Below are positions 1 to 6,487 of a stretch of DNA of 13,040 nt, one piece after another. The DNA is from Dehalococcoidia bacterium UBA2777. Lineage in GTDB: Bacteria; Chloroflexota; Dehalococcoidia; UBA2247; UBA2777. The stretch lies in assembly GCA_002352365.1 (NCBI GenBank), contig DEIJ01000102.1, forward strand, positions 1 to 13,040. The letters run 5' to 3'. The notes below the pieces were generated by a model. It was not told where the DNA came from and ran no database searches. It was given only the letters and a program-made list of their open reading frames with translations. Each line of letters begins with the position of its first letter. Positions within the stretch are counted from its first letter, which is position 1. The position numbers and the translations under genes are program-made.

Positions 1-1578
1 AGCTCCCCTCCCCCGCAGGAAATCAAGCTCTAAATCGCTATGAACACGGGCTACCACATCTAGCTGGGGATTGATACGAAGAGCATGGTCAAGGATAAGC
101 CTCGCTGTCATAGGATCAGGCGTAGCGATTACTAAAAGGGCGGCATCCTTGAGTCCAGTCTGGGAAAGTACTTCACGGTTACCAGCATCCCCGTAAAGGC
201 AAGGAATTCCCTGGTCCCGGAGGTTGGAGATCACTGTCGGATCGAGATCAATCACCAAATGCGGTATTTCTAACTGCCCCAACATCTGAGCCACATTACC
301 ACCCACCCGGCCATGACCGCATATAACCACGTGGTTGGAAATCTTGGCCACCTCGTCAACCGATTGCGGCGCATTCATTGCCACAAGTGGCCTTAGCCCT
401 CTTGCCTGGATCAACCTAGTAGTGAGATTAGTTGTCAGGCTGTAAGCAAGGGGGGTAAGGATAATAGAGATCATGGCACTGGCGAGGATCAGCGAATATA
501 AATAACCTGAAATGACTCCCGTCCCTAACCCCAGCTCTGCCAATACGAAGCTGAATTCTCCGATTTGTATCATTCCCGCCCCTACCAGTAGTGTTGTCCT
601 GCCCCGATAACCGAAGAGGCCAGCGGTAGCAGAGCAAATAAGGAACTTGCCCAAAACGATTGTCAGCACTATTACAATTACAGTGGTGATATTTTCTGCC
701 ATAAAAGGCAGGTCAATGAGCATTCCCACTGACACAAAAAAAAGTGCCGAGAAGATATCGCGGATGGGGATCATATCGCCAAGAACCTGATGGGCGAACT
801 CAGATTCGCTGATAAAGAGCCCGATGAGGAAAGCACCCAAAGCTGCCGACAAGCCAAAATAGTGGGCACCAAAGGCACCCCCAAAGCAGAGCACGGCGCT
901 AGAAAGGACAAACAGCTCCCGGGAGCCCTGGCCCGCCACACGCTTTATGAATCGGGGCACAACATATGTCCCGAGGAGCAAGACCAAGGTGATGAATAGC
1001 CCGGCTTTAAGAATTGCCAGGCCCAGTACTATAGGCAGGTTCTCCCCTGAGCCCCCCAGTGTTGGCAGGATGAACATCATGAAAGCAGCAGCAATGTCCT
1101 GCATCAGGAGGATCCCGATCATCACCCGACCGTGTACTGATTCCAACTCCCCTCGATCGGTGAGCATCCCGATTACTACCATCGTGCTGCTGAGAGCAAT
1201 CAGGAAGCCGAAGGTTACTGCCTCGCCAAGCGACCAGCCGAGAAGAGTAGCAACACCTATCCCCAACCCCGTGGTAACTAGAAGCTGGAATATACCGCCA
1301 CCAATAGCTACCTTACTCACCCGGATCATTTCTCGTAGCGAGAACTTTATCCCGAGAGTAAAGAGAAGCAGTACCACACCTATGGTAGCCAGTACCCTGA
1401 TTTCATCTGATTCACGAATTAGGCCTAGCGTATGGGGGCCAATGACGACACCAGCTAAGAGGTAGCCGATAATGGCAGATTGCTTCAAGAAGCGGGCGGC
1501 CAGCCCCCCTGCCAAAGCTGCACCCAGGACAACGGCAATATCCAGTATAAGACTGAACTCATCCAACACCGCTGGCAT
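1..1578 (-). CDS. KefB/CPA2-type cation:proton antiporter with RCK domain (C-terminus cut by window edge)
   Basis: One uninterrupted frame of 526 codons runs off the left edge with no stop. Residues 1 to about 390 are a chain of hydrophobic segments typical of the Na+/H+ exchanger fold (CPA2 family), including a conserved-looking SSTMVV stretch and an acidic QDIAAAF segment. From about residue 415 a Rossmann-type RCK/TrkA-N domain begins, with the NAD-binding motif GHGRVG near 421-426 and the acidic strand end VIDLD about 20 residues later. By family knowledge these inner-membrane proteins exchange K+ or Na+ for H+ and are gated by nucleotide or thiol ligands on the RCK domain. ATG at 1578 is used as start, but GGAGGT abuts it directly; GTG at 1569 (10 bases from GGAGG) may be the true start. 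It is separated from the redox genes by about 220 bases. The family is clear; the transported ion cannot be read from the sequence. Confidence 0.9.
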   Translation of the reverse strand, partial: MPAVLDEFSLILDIAVVLGAALAGGLAARFLKQSAIIGYLLAGVVIGPHTLGLIRESDEIRVLATIGVVLLLFTLGIKFSLREMIRVSKVAIGGGIFQLLVTTGLGIGVATLLGWSLGEAVTFGFLIALSSTMVVIGMLTDRGELESVHGRVMIGILLMQDIAAAFMMFILPTLGGSGENLPIVLGLAILKAGLFITLVLLLGTYVVPRFIKRVAGQGSRELFVLSSAVLCFGGAFGAHYFGLSAALGAFLIGLFISESEFAHQVLGDMIPIRDIFSALFFVSVGMLIDLPFMAENITTVIVIVLTIVLGKFLICSATAGLFGYRGRTTLLVGAGMIQIGEFSFVLAELGLGTGVISGYLYSLILASAMISIILTPLAYSLTTNLTTRLIQARGLRPLVAMNAPQSVDEVAKISNHVVICGHGRVGGNVAQMLGQLEIPHLVIDLDPTVISNLRDQGIPCLYGDAGNREVLSQTGLKDAALLVIATPDPMTARLILDHALRINPQLDVVARVHSDLELDFLRGRGA

Positions 1579-1584
1579 ACCTCC
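1579..1584 (-). promoter_or_regulatory. Ribosome binding site that questions the antiporter start
   Basis: On the minus strand GGAGGT directly precedes the ATG at 1578, leaving essentially no spacer. The in-frame GTG three codons later, at 1569, lies 10 bases from GGAGG and is a workable alternative start. Confidence 0.4.
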
Positions 1585-1733
1585 GTTTTTGATAGGGCAG
1601 TTGGGGCCGCATCAATAATCGCATAGCTGATGTATATTGCAGTAGACAAGAGCCCAGAAAGATTTGAATTCCGCCACCGGCACCTGAAATCTGATACTGG
1701 GGCTGGTATAGACTGGCGCAAAGGCAGACCGAC

Positions 1734-1762
1734 CCAGGTCAATAACCTGGCCATCTTTTTTT
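1734..1762 (+). terminator. Weak hairpin plus T-run (possible terminator, plus strand)
   Basis: CCAGGT and ACCTGG pair perfectly around a 5-base loop, then five bases later comes a run of seven T. The T-run lies on the plus strand, yet no convincing plus-strand gene lies upstream. The distance between stem and T-run is longer than ideal. The remaining gene-free stretch 1579-1799 shows nothing else I can name. Confidence 0.22.
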
Positions 1763-1799
1763 CATGTCGAAGGCCTGCCTATCCAGCAGATATGATGCT

Positions 1800-1991
1800 C
1801 TATATCCTCTTTCCTGATTCTCTCACCCTCCGAGCCGCCAGTCTTTGGTCGAGATGATCGGGCCCCCCACACTCAGGAATGTAGCAGGTGACATCCGTAA
1901 AGGCACATTTGGCATGGCAATTGGGACATGCCTCAGGCGGTGTTTCAGCCTCAAAGACATAGTTACACTCGCCACACATCCAGTAGTTCAT
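1800..1991 (-). CDS. Rubredoxin-like iron protein
   Basis: A 63-residue protein starting MNYWMCGEC with the rubredoxin iron knuckles C6-x2-C9 and C22-x2-C25 (CPNC). By family knowledge this is a cytoplasmic Fe(Cys)4 electron carrier, often the donor to rubrerythrin-type peroxidases or flavodiiron proteins. It differs from a classical rubredoxin: the spacing between the two knuckles is short, as in the rubredoxin-like domain of rubrerythrins, and there are further cysteines at 29, 36 and 41 within a CYIPECGGPDH segment. AAAGGAGAGGGG sits right before the ATG. It lies 83 bases downstream of the flavodoxin and may be cotranscribed with it. Compared with the decayed copy at 3027-3160, one base is missing near the 3' end, so the last dozen residues (after DQRL) are read in another frame. 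Confidence 0.85.
   Translation of the reverse strand: MNYWMCGECNYVFEAETPPEACPNCHAKCAFTDVTCYIPECGGPDHLDQRLAARRVRESGKRI
1805..1883. repeat. Duplicated segment, copy A (3' end of rubredoxin-like gene)
   Basis: These 79 bases match 3037-3116 with four substitutions and one single-base gap, about 94% identity by direct alignment. It covers the YIPECGGPDHLD coding part and the stop region of the rubredoxin-like gene. The upstream parts of the two copies are much more divergent. Confidence 0.85.
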
Positions 1992-2074
1992 CCCCTCTCC
2001 TTTGCCAAGAATCTTTCCTCCAAGACTCCTTGCTTGTCAAACTATCTCAACATTTATTCCAGCTTCAATCACCC

Positions 2075-2518
2075 CTACACTTTAGATTCTTTTATTTTTT
2101 CCGCGATTTGCTTGCCAAATTCCTTGCACTGTTTCAGGCCATTTTGACTTGGGGTGCGTAGTAGCTTCAGTCCTGGTTCCATTACATTCATTTCGAAGAT
2201 ATGCTTCATAGTGTCAGTCATCATTTGGACAGATTCACCGCTCCATCCATAGGATCCAAACGCTGCTCCGATCTTCCCTTTCAAGTCTGCCTTCTCCATT
2301 TCGAAAAGGAATGTCTTCATTAGGGAAATCAGGTCACGATGATAAGTCGGGGAGCCGAGAACCACAGCATCAACATCAGCAAGATCATCTGCCTTTGCAT
2401 TTGTGGTCCTCTTCAATAGGACTTGAACCCCGGCTTGTCTCAGTCCCTCCTCGATCGCTTTCGCCATAATTTCTGTGTTGCCACTTCTGGTATCATAGAT
2501 TATCGTTGCTCTGGACAC
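2075..2518 (-). CDS. Flavodoxin-like protein (FprA-type flavodoxin domain, stand-alone)
   Basis: A protein of 147 residues with the flavodoxin fold: an FMN phosphate loop DTRSGNTE near the N-terminus, the segment GSPTYHRDLISLM in the middle and GSYGWSGESV beyond it. These two later segments are characteristic of the flavodoxin domain of flavodiiron proteins (FprA) rather than of classical flavodoxins. No metallo-beta-lactamase diiron domain is attached, so it cannot itself reduce O2 or NO; it is likely a one- or two-electron FMN carrier. Start: GTG at 2518 lies six bases from AGGAGG, whereas the upstream GTG at 2524 abuts that site, so 2518 is preferred. It lies just downstream of the FprA remnant and upstream of the rubredoxin-like gene, plausible electron-transfer partners. 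Confidence 0.88.
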   Translation of the reverse strand: MSRATIIYDTRSGNTEIMAKAIEEGLRQAGVQVLLKRTTNAKADDLADVDAVVLGSPTYHRDLISLMKTFLFEMEKADLKGKIGAAFGSYGWSGESVQMMTDTMKHIFEMNVMEPGLKLLRTPSQNGLKQCKEFGKQIAEKIKESKV

Positions 2519-2524
2519 CTTCAC

Positions 2525-2530
2525 CCTCCT
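2525..2530 (-). promoter_or_regulatory. Ribosome binding site deciding the flavodoxin start
   Basis: AGGAGG on the minus strand, immediately followed by GTG AAG GTG. Zero spacing excludes the first GTG; the second GTG (2518) has a six-base spacer and is the likely initiator. Confidence 0.6.
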
Positions 2531-2572
2531 TGCGGTAAGCCGCTGTTTAGCAAAGCCATGCTGTTCATGCTT

Positions 2573-2890
2573 TTAGGCAATGGTGCTGCTCAGATTGCCC
2601 AGACCCGTGAAATCGGATTCCTTGGGGAATCCCTTGCTGCCCCAGCCATAGGAGCCGATAATAGAGACGAATTGTAGTTTGGGCCTTAGGCCGTTGGCTA
2701 GAAATGCAGCGTAAGCAACATTGGGATGCGGACCAACGAGGACAGCAGGTGTCCGAATGACCGTGGTAGCTGCACCCACCAATGCCATCGCCAGATCTCC
2801 CGATGTCAGCTACTGTGAGGTCGAATTGTTTCACACTCGCTCCTCGGCCAGCTAGAGCTCCGACGAAATATCCCCTCACCTCGTTGTTTT
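2573..2890 (-). pseudogene. Flavodiiron protein (FprA-type) C-terminal remnant, frameshifted
   Basis: Two reading frames together give a flavodoxin domain of the FprA family. The upstream frame contains VGALAGRGASVKQFDL and VADIG; after about position 2800 the similarity continues one frame over as DLAMALVGAAT, VLVGPHPNVAYAAFLANG and FVSIIGSYGWG, ending at the TAA at 2573-2575. There is no in-frame start and no trace of the N-terminal metallo-beta-lactamase diiron domain. From family memory, about 20-30 residues normally separate SYGWG from the terminal GLP-E-DF-AL segment; here SKGFPKESDF follows at once, suggesting an internal deletion as well. The gene product would have been an O2- or NO-reducing flavodiiron oxidase. 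Upstream, 2891-3026 shows no recognisable gene. Confidence 0.75.
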
Positions 2891-3026
2891 CTTGTTTTGC
2901 GGATTGCTTCGGCACTTCGTGCCTGGATATCTATCATGCCAATTATTGACACCACCCACCACGAAAATGCCGTTTTCCCAACAATGGCGTGGGAGTGTAA
3001 CAAAGTTTCTCAAAGCATTTATGCGG

Positions 3027-3160
3027 TTAACTCCACTCCTCTTTCATGATTCTCTCACCCTCCGAGCCGCCTAGTCTTTCGTCGAGATGATCCGGCCCTC
3101 CACACTCAGGAATGTAATCGGCTGACTGGTCAAACTTCTGTTTACAAGCCTTGGCACAGG
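3027..3160 (-). pseudogene. Decayed second copy of the rubredoxin-like gene
   Basis: One frame reads ACAKACKQKFDQSADYIP and then ECGGPDHLDERLGG, ending at a TAA at 3027-3029. This matches the C-terminal half of the intact rubredoxin-like protein at 1800-1991 (YIPECGGPDHLDQRL). The frame is closed by a stop just upstream, inside the desulforedoxin gene, and contains no usable start; the first CxxC knuckle is missing. It abuts the desulforedoxin stop codon. It is a paralogue fragment; fusion to the desulforedoxin is excluded by the frame and the intervening stops. Confidence 0.65.
3037..3116. repeat. Duplicated segment, copy B (rubredoxin-like remnant)
   Basis: Direct-orientation partner of 1805-1883: 80 bases, four substitutions and one extra T relative to copy A. 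The extra base changes the reading frame of the C-terminal tail after the shared PDHLD segment. Confidence 0.85.
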
Positions 3161-3286
3161 CTACGAGCTAATTAGCTCCATCTCCTGTCCGCAGCAGACT
3201 AGGGTGCCACCGCCAACCTTGGTTACTGTTACTTCATTGCCGCAGATATTGCAGCGGTACTTTTCAGCCACATTTTTAACTCCCAT
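3161..3286 (-). CDS. Desulforedoxin (desulfoferrodoxin N-terminal-type Fe(Cys)4 protein)
   Basis: A complete 41-residue protein: MGVKNVAEKYRCNICGNEV, then TKVGGGTLVCCGQEM and a short tail. The pattern C12-x2-C15 and adjacent C31-C32, with GGGTLVCCG before the second pair, is the signature of desulforedoxin, the small rubredoxin-like Fe(Cys)4 domain that also forms the N-terminus of desulfoferrodoxin (superoxide reductase). The superoxide-reducing domain is absent, and length is normal for stand-alone desulforedoxin (about 36-40 residues). ATG at 3286 is preceded by a purine-rich AAGGGAAGTG site; an in-frame GTG three codons upstream is possible. It lies 31 bases after the ferritin-like gene and is probably the last intact gene of that operon, serving as its electron carrier. 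Confidence 0.85.
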   Translation of the reverse strand: MGVKNVAEKYRCNICGNEVTVTKVGGGTLVCCGQEMELISS

Positions 3287-3317
3287 CTTGATCACTTCCC
3301 TTCCAGAATGGCTCCCT

Positions 3318-3803
3318 CTAGCCCGTAGCGATCTTCCTCTTGAGGTCTGAAAGCTGCCTCAGGTGAGACCTCTCCTCTTCGATTATCTTATTTACTACCT
3401 CACGGTCTGAACTACGAACGAGGTCTCGCATCTCGGAGTAGAACAGAATCGAGTCTTTTTCTGCGCCGAGCGCTACTTGAATGGCTTCAGCATCACTGCC
3501 TACTTTCTGTGCCATTTCGCGGGCAACCTGATCATCACTGAAAACAGCGGAGTCCGCCAGCGCTTTCAGGTAAAGGGCATATTCTTCAGTATAGGTCTCT
3601 GGAGGCTGATACTCACCCACCGAACCGAGCATATTCTGGAAGATGGCAATATGCCCCCTCTCTTTATCGGCCAGATATTTATAGGCCCCTCTAGCCGTCG
3701 CATCCTTAGTCAAGTTAACCAAGCCATCGTAGAACGCGGCTCCATTCCTCTCAATCCCAATAGCGATATTGACCAGTTCACTGCCGGAGAAAAGGATACC
3801 CAT
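3318..3803 (-). CDS. Ferritin-like diiron protein (rubrerythrin family, no rubredoxin domain)
   Basis: A 161-residue, mostly helical protein with two paired diiron half-sites: E18 (GIERNGAAFY) with E48-x2-H51 (KERGH), and E115 (GAEKDS) with E144-x2-H147 (EERSH). This is the four-helix-bundle arrangement of rubrerythrin-like proteins, which reduce hydrogen peroxide at a di-iron centre in the cytoplasm. The C-terminal rubredoxin domain of classical rubrerythrin is absent, so an external one-electron donor is needed; the adjacent desulforedoxin and the rubredoxin-like protein are obvious candidates. AGGAGG with a seven-base spacer precedes the ATG. The gene begins 11 bases after the thioredoxin-reductase-like gene, supporting cotranscription. 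An iron-storage or other ferritin-like role cannot be excluded. Confidence 0.85.
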   Translation of the reverse strand: MGILFSGSELVNIAIGIERNGAAFYDGLVNLTKDATARGAYKYLADKERGHIAIFQNMLGSVGEYQPPETYTEEYALYLKALADSAVFSDDQVAREMAQKVGSDAEAIQVALGAEKDSILFYSEMRDLVRSSDREVVNKIIEEERSHLRQLSDLKRKIATG

Positions 3804-3814
3804 ACTATTGCCTC

Positions 3815-4723
3815 CTATAGTCTTTGAAGATATCTATGAGCCCGAAGTGCTGCCTTGGCCCCCTCACCAGCAGCAACCACGATCTGCTTCTCGGGGACAT
3901 TGGTCACATCCCCGGCGGCAAAGAGCCCGGGGATATTGGTTTCATTGGCGCAGTTGACCTCGATTTCACCAATGCTGTTGAGATGGGCAAGCCCGTTAAC
4001 TAGCTCCGAGTTGGGGATAAGCCCGATCTCGACAAAGATGCCACCAACCTCAAGCCTCTTTACCTCACCGGTTTTCAAATCCCTGATCTTGATTGCTTCT
4101 ACACGGCTTGAGCCATCTATCTCCACTACCTCGTGCTCCAAAAATAGGCTCAGATTGGAAGCATCTCTTACCCTGTCAGTGAGGATCTGGTCGCCAGTGA
4201 GGGGGGTAAGAGATACTAGGTAAACATGCTCTGCTATCTTGACCATATCGTCCGCAGCCTCCAGAGCAGAATTGCCACCGCCGATAACAGCTACCTTCAT
4301 ACTGGCAAAGAGAGGACCATCGCAAATGGCACAGTAGGTCACTCCTCTTCCCCTCAGCCCCTCCTCACCAGGCACATTGAGCGGCCGGGGACGCTTCCCA
4401 GTAGCGATTATCACTGCCTTGCCCTGATAGCTCTCACCCTGATCTGCCCTGACCTCAAATCCCGCATCTAGCCGGGATAGGGCTACTACTCCTTGCCCCA
4501 TCCTCTGCTCAAGCGGAAATTGTGCCACCTGTTCTTCGAACTTCTGCATCAGCTCAGGGCCTTCGATATACTGATAACCCATATAATTCTCGATCCCGGT
4601 TGTAGTGAGCGGCTGGCCCCCCAACTCCTTGCTCAGGAGCAGGGTATCTATCCTCTTCCTAGCAGCATAAACTGCTGCCGTCATTCCCGCTGGACCGGCA
4701 CCAATGATGATCAACTCATGCAT
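3815..4723 (-). CDS. AhpF/TrxB-like FAD-dependent disulfide reductase
   Basis: A 302-residue low-molecular-weight thioredoxin-reductase-type flavoprotein: FAD motif GAGPAG (8-13), redox disulfide CAIC (131-134, followed by DGPLF), pyridine-nucleotide Rossmann motif GGGNSA (148-153), and the C-terminal FAD motif AAGDVTNVPEKQ (269-280). After the second Rossmann motif, where NADPH-dependent TrxB has an HRR-type arginine cluster for the 2'-phosphate, this protein has LVSLTPLTGDQIL. That segment and GIFVEIGLIPN resemble the C-terminal part of AhpF, the NADH-dependent peroxiredoxin reductase. NADH or a non-pyridine donor is therefore more likely than NADPH. It lacks AhpF's N-terminal double-thioredoxin domain; the glutaredoxin-like gene 13 bases upstream could supply that function. 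GGGAGG precedes the ATG. Confidence 0.9.
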   Translation of the reverse strand: MHELIIIGAGPAGMTAAVYAARKRIDTLLLSKELGGQPLTTTGIENYMGYQYIEGPELMQKFEEQVAQFPLEQRMGQGVVALSRLDAGFEVRADQGESYQGKAVIIATGKRPRPLNVPGEEGLRGRGVTYCAICDGPLFASMKVAVIGGGNSALEAADDMVKIAEHVYLVSLTPLTGDQILTDRVRDASNLSLFLEHEVVEIDGSSRVEAIKIRDLKTGEVKRLEVGGIFVEIGLIPNSELVNGLAHLNSIGEIEVNCANETNIPGLFAAGDVTNVPEKQIVVAAGEGAKAALRAHRYLQRL

Positions 4724-4736
4724 GGCCCTCCCATGA

Positions 4737-4976
4737 TTAGAGGCCTAATTTTTCTTTGAGCACTGCTTCATTGAATCCCACTATGACTTCGCCGTCAATA
4801 CAAATAGTGGGAACTGCTAACTGATAACATTTATTGATCATCTCCTCGCGGGCTGCGCTATCTTCAGCTACATTGAAGTCTTGATACGTGATACCATTGT
4901 CCTCCAGGAATCTCTTAGCTCTCCTACACCAAGGACATCCGGGAGTAGAATAGACCTTGACCTCTTTGGTGCTCAC
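4737..4976 (-). CDS. Glutaredoxin-like thiol-disulfide protein (NrdH/YruB type)
   Basis: A 79-residue protein with the thioredoxin fold: beta strand VKVYSTPG, active site C14-P-W-C17, cis-proline in AVPTI (Pro56), and a GF turn (67-68) in the C-terminal part. Such small CPWC proteins carry electrons to ribonucleotide reductase, peroxidases or other disulfide targets, and many are reduced by thioredoxin reductase rather than glutathione. It lies between mvhA (50-base gap, no hairpin seen) and the AhpF-like reductase (13-base gap), so the reductase is its probable partner. Start is GTG at 4976, six bases from GGAGG. The first few residues before VKVYS could be shorter if a later start is used, but none with a better site is visible. 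Confidence 0.9.
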   Translation of the reverse strand: MSTKEVKVYSTPGCPWCRRAKRFLEDNGITYQDFNVAEDSAAREEMINKCYQLAVPTICIDGEVIVGFNEAVLKEKLGL

Positions 4977-5026
4977 CCTTCACCTCCGCATCTTTTGCTT
5001 TACTATAAGCGATCCATTGAGCAGGG

Positions 5027-6487
5027 TCAATCACGTTTAACTACTTGAACCAGATTCCGCTGGCTGTCGTAGATGCTGACCTTCAGTGGCATTCGCCCTG
5101 GTAAGGAATGAGTAGCACAGGCAAGACATGGATCGTAAGCCCGGAATGCCATCTCGATCTTATTGAGCAGTCCCTGGCTGATCTTGCTTCCGCCTTTGAT
5201 TAAACCCTGGGCGGCCTTCTTGATAGACATGGAGATGGCAGCATTGTTATTGGTGGTACCCACGATGAGGTTAACCTTCTGTACCACACCATGCTCATCG
5301 GTGATGTAATGATGGGTAAGGGTACCTCGTGGTGCCTCTACTATACCCACTCCTTCATCTGGGATGGCGGTAGGGATGGTCCGATACTCAGGGCCAGTGA
5401 TCTCCGGGTCACGGCTTAGTTCCAGAAGGCGCTCAGCAGCATACAACAGCTCGATGACACGGGCCCAATGGGTAGCCAGAGTAGCGTGCACTGGCTTGCC
5501 CCCGAGGGTGGAATACATACGTTCGTATTCTGCCTGTGCCAGTGGAGTAGTCATGCCGTCGGCAGCATTGAGCCGGGATAGAGGTGTAGCCCGATATACC
5601 CCGCTGTCCGGGCCATCGACAAGGCCTTTCCAGCCAACCTTCTTCAAGTAGGGGAACTTGAGGTAGGACCAGGGTTCCACGTGTTCAGCAACATGCTCCA
5701 GATACTCTCTGGGGGCATATTTGACCAGCTCCTTGCCATCAGGATCAACCACGCGCACCTTGCCGTCGTAAAAGTTGACCTTGTTATTTTCGTCCACCAA
5801 ACCCATATAGTAAGTACGATGAGTATAGGTATCACTAAGGATAAGGTCAACATAATCCTTATTGGCCAGAACCACATCGTCAACTACTTTGATGCTGAGC
5901 TTACCAAACTCCACTAGGGATATTGCCATTTCCTCGATGTGCTGTCTTTGCTCCTCGGTAAGCCCGTGGCTCATGCCACCGGGCAAGGCACCACAGGGAT
6001 GGATCTTCCTCCCCCCCACCATCTCGATGATCTCATGGCCCATCTCCCGAGCCTTGATCACCTCCATGCCCACCTCAGGAACCTGGGCGATGATTCCCAG
6101 AATGTTGCGCACTGCCGGATCAGCGTCGGGGCCGATGACAAAATCAGGCCCACTCAGAATGTAGAAATGGGTGGTATGGTCAGCAACATAGAAGGCGCTG
6201 TATAAGAGCTCGCGCAGCTTCTTAGCCGTGGATGGCGGGTCGATATGGTAAACAGCATCCACAGCTTTTACCGAGGCCATATGGTGGGCCTCAGGGCACA
6301 CCCCGCAAATGCGCTCAGTAATCTGAGGCATATCCTCCACAAGTCGCCCCTCACAGAATTTTTCAAAGCCCCTCAGCTCAGGAACCTGGAAGTAGGCATT
6401 GGCCACCTCACCAGCGTCGTCAAGGAAGATCTCGATTTTGCCGTGGCCCTCGAGTCGGGTAATAGGGTCAATGCTTATCCGCTTCAT
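5027..6487 (-). CDS. mvhA: [NiFe] hydrogenase large subunit, group 3c-like (MvhA/VhuA)
   Basis: A 486-residue catalytic subunit. The nickel ligands are in the N-terminal motif RICGVCPEAHH (C61, C64) and the C-terminal DPCLACATH (C454, C457). RLEGHG near residue 11 is the usual N-terminal signature. A 26-residue tail follows His460 and should be removed by a maturation endopeptidase after nickel insertion; no such protease is in the window. The AFRAYDPC context, the SLPGRMPL tail and the three-cluster small subunit resemble the F420-non-reducing MvhA/VhuA group more than HoxH or the group 3b enzyme downstream. No signal or membrane segment: cytoplasmic. It overlaps mvhG by ATGA, indicating translational coupling. 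In methanogens this enzyme feeds heterodisulfide reductase through MvhD; neither is present here, so the acceptor is unknown. Confidence 0.92.
   Translation of the reverse strand: MKRISIDPITRLEGHGKIEIFLDDAGEVANAYFQVPELRGFEKFCEGRLVEDMPQITERICGVCPEAHHMASVKAVDAVYHIDPPSTAKKLRELLYSAFYVADHTTHFYILSGPDFVIGPDADPAVRNILGIIAQVPEVGMEVIKAREMGHEIIEMVGGRKIHPCGALPGGMSHGLTEEQRQHIEEMAISLVEFGKLSIKVVDDVVLANKDYVDLILSDTYTHRTYYMGLVDENNKVNFYDGKVRVVDPDGKELVKYAPREYLEHVAEHVEPWSYLKFPYLKKVGWKGLVDGPDSGVYRATPLSRLNAADGMTTPLAQAEYERMYSTLGGKPVHATLATHWARVIELLYAAERLLELSRDPEITGPEYRTIPTAIPDEGVGIVEAPRGTLTHHYITDEHGVVQKVNLIVGTTNNNAAISMSIKKAAQGLIKGGSKISQGLLNKIEMAFRAYDPCLACATHSLPGRMPLKVSIYDSQRNLVQVVKRD

Noticed and set aside
947..1465. 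A 172-codon plus-strand open frame
   Set aside because: It lies entirely antisense to the clearly coding antiporter gene, has proline/serine/arginine-rich shadow composition and no domain.
1640..1730. Possible tRNA remnant (minus strand TTCAAAT resembling a T-loop)
   Set aside because: The flanking bases do not pair into a T-stem and no anticodon arm or acceptor stem can be built.
2806..3003. Minus-strand 65-codon frame through 2891-3003
   Set aside because: Partly out of frame with the FprA remnant, no similarity recognised, and it contains only a short GGCAC/GTGCC palindrome (2911-2923).
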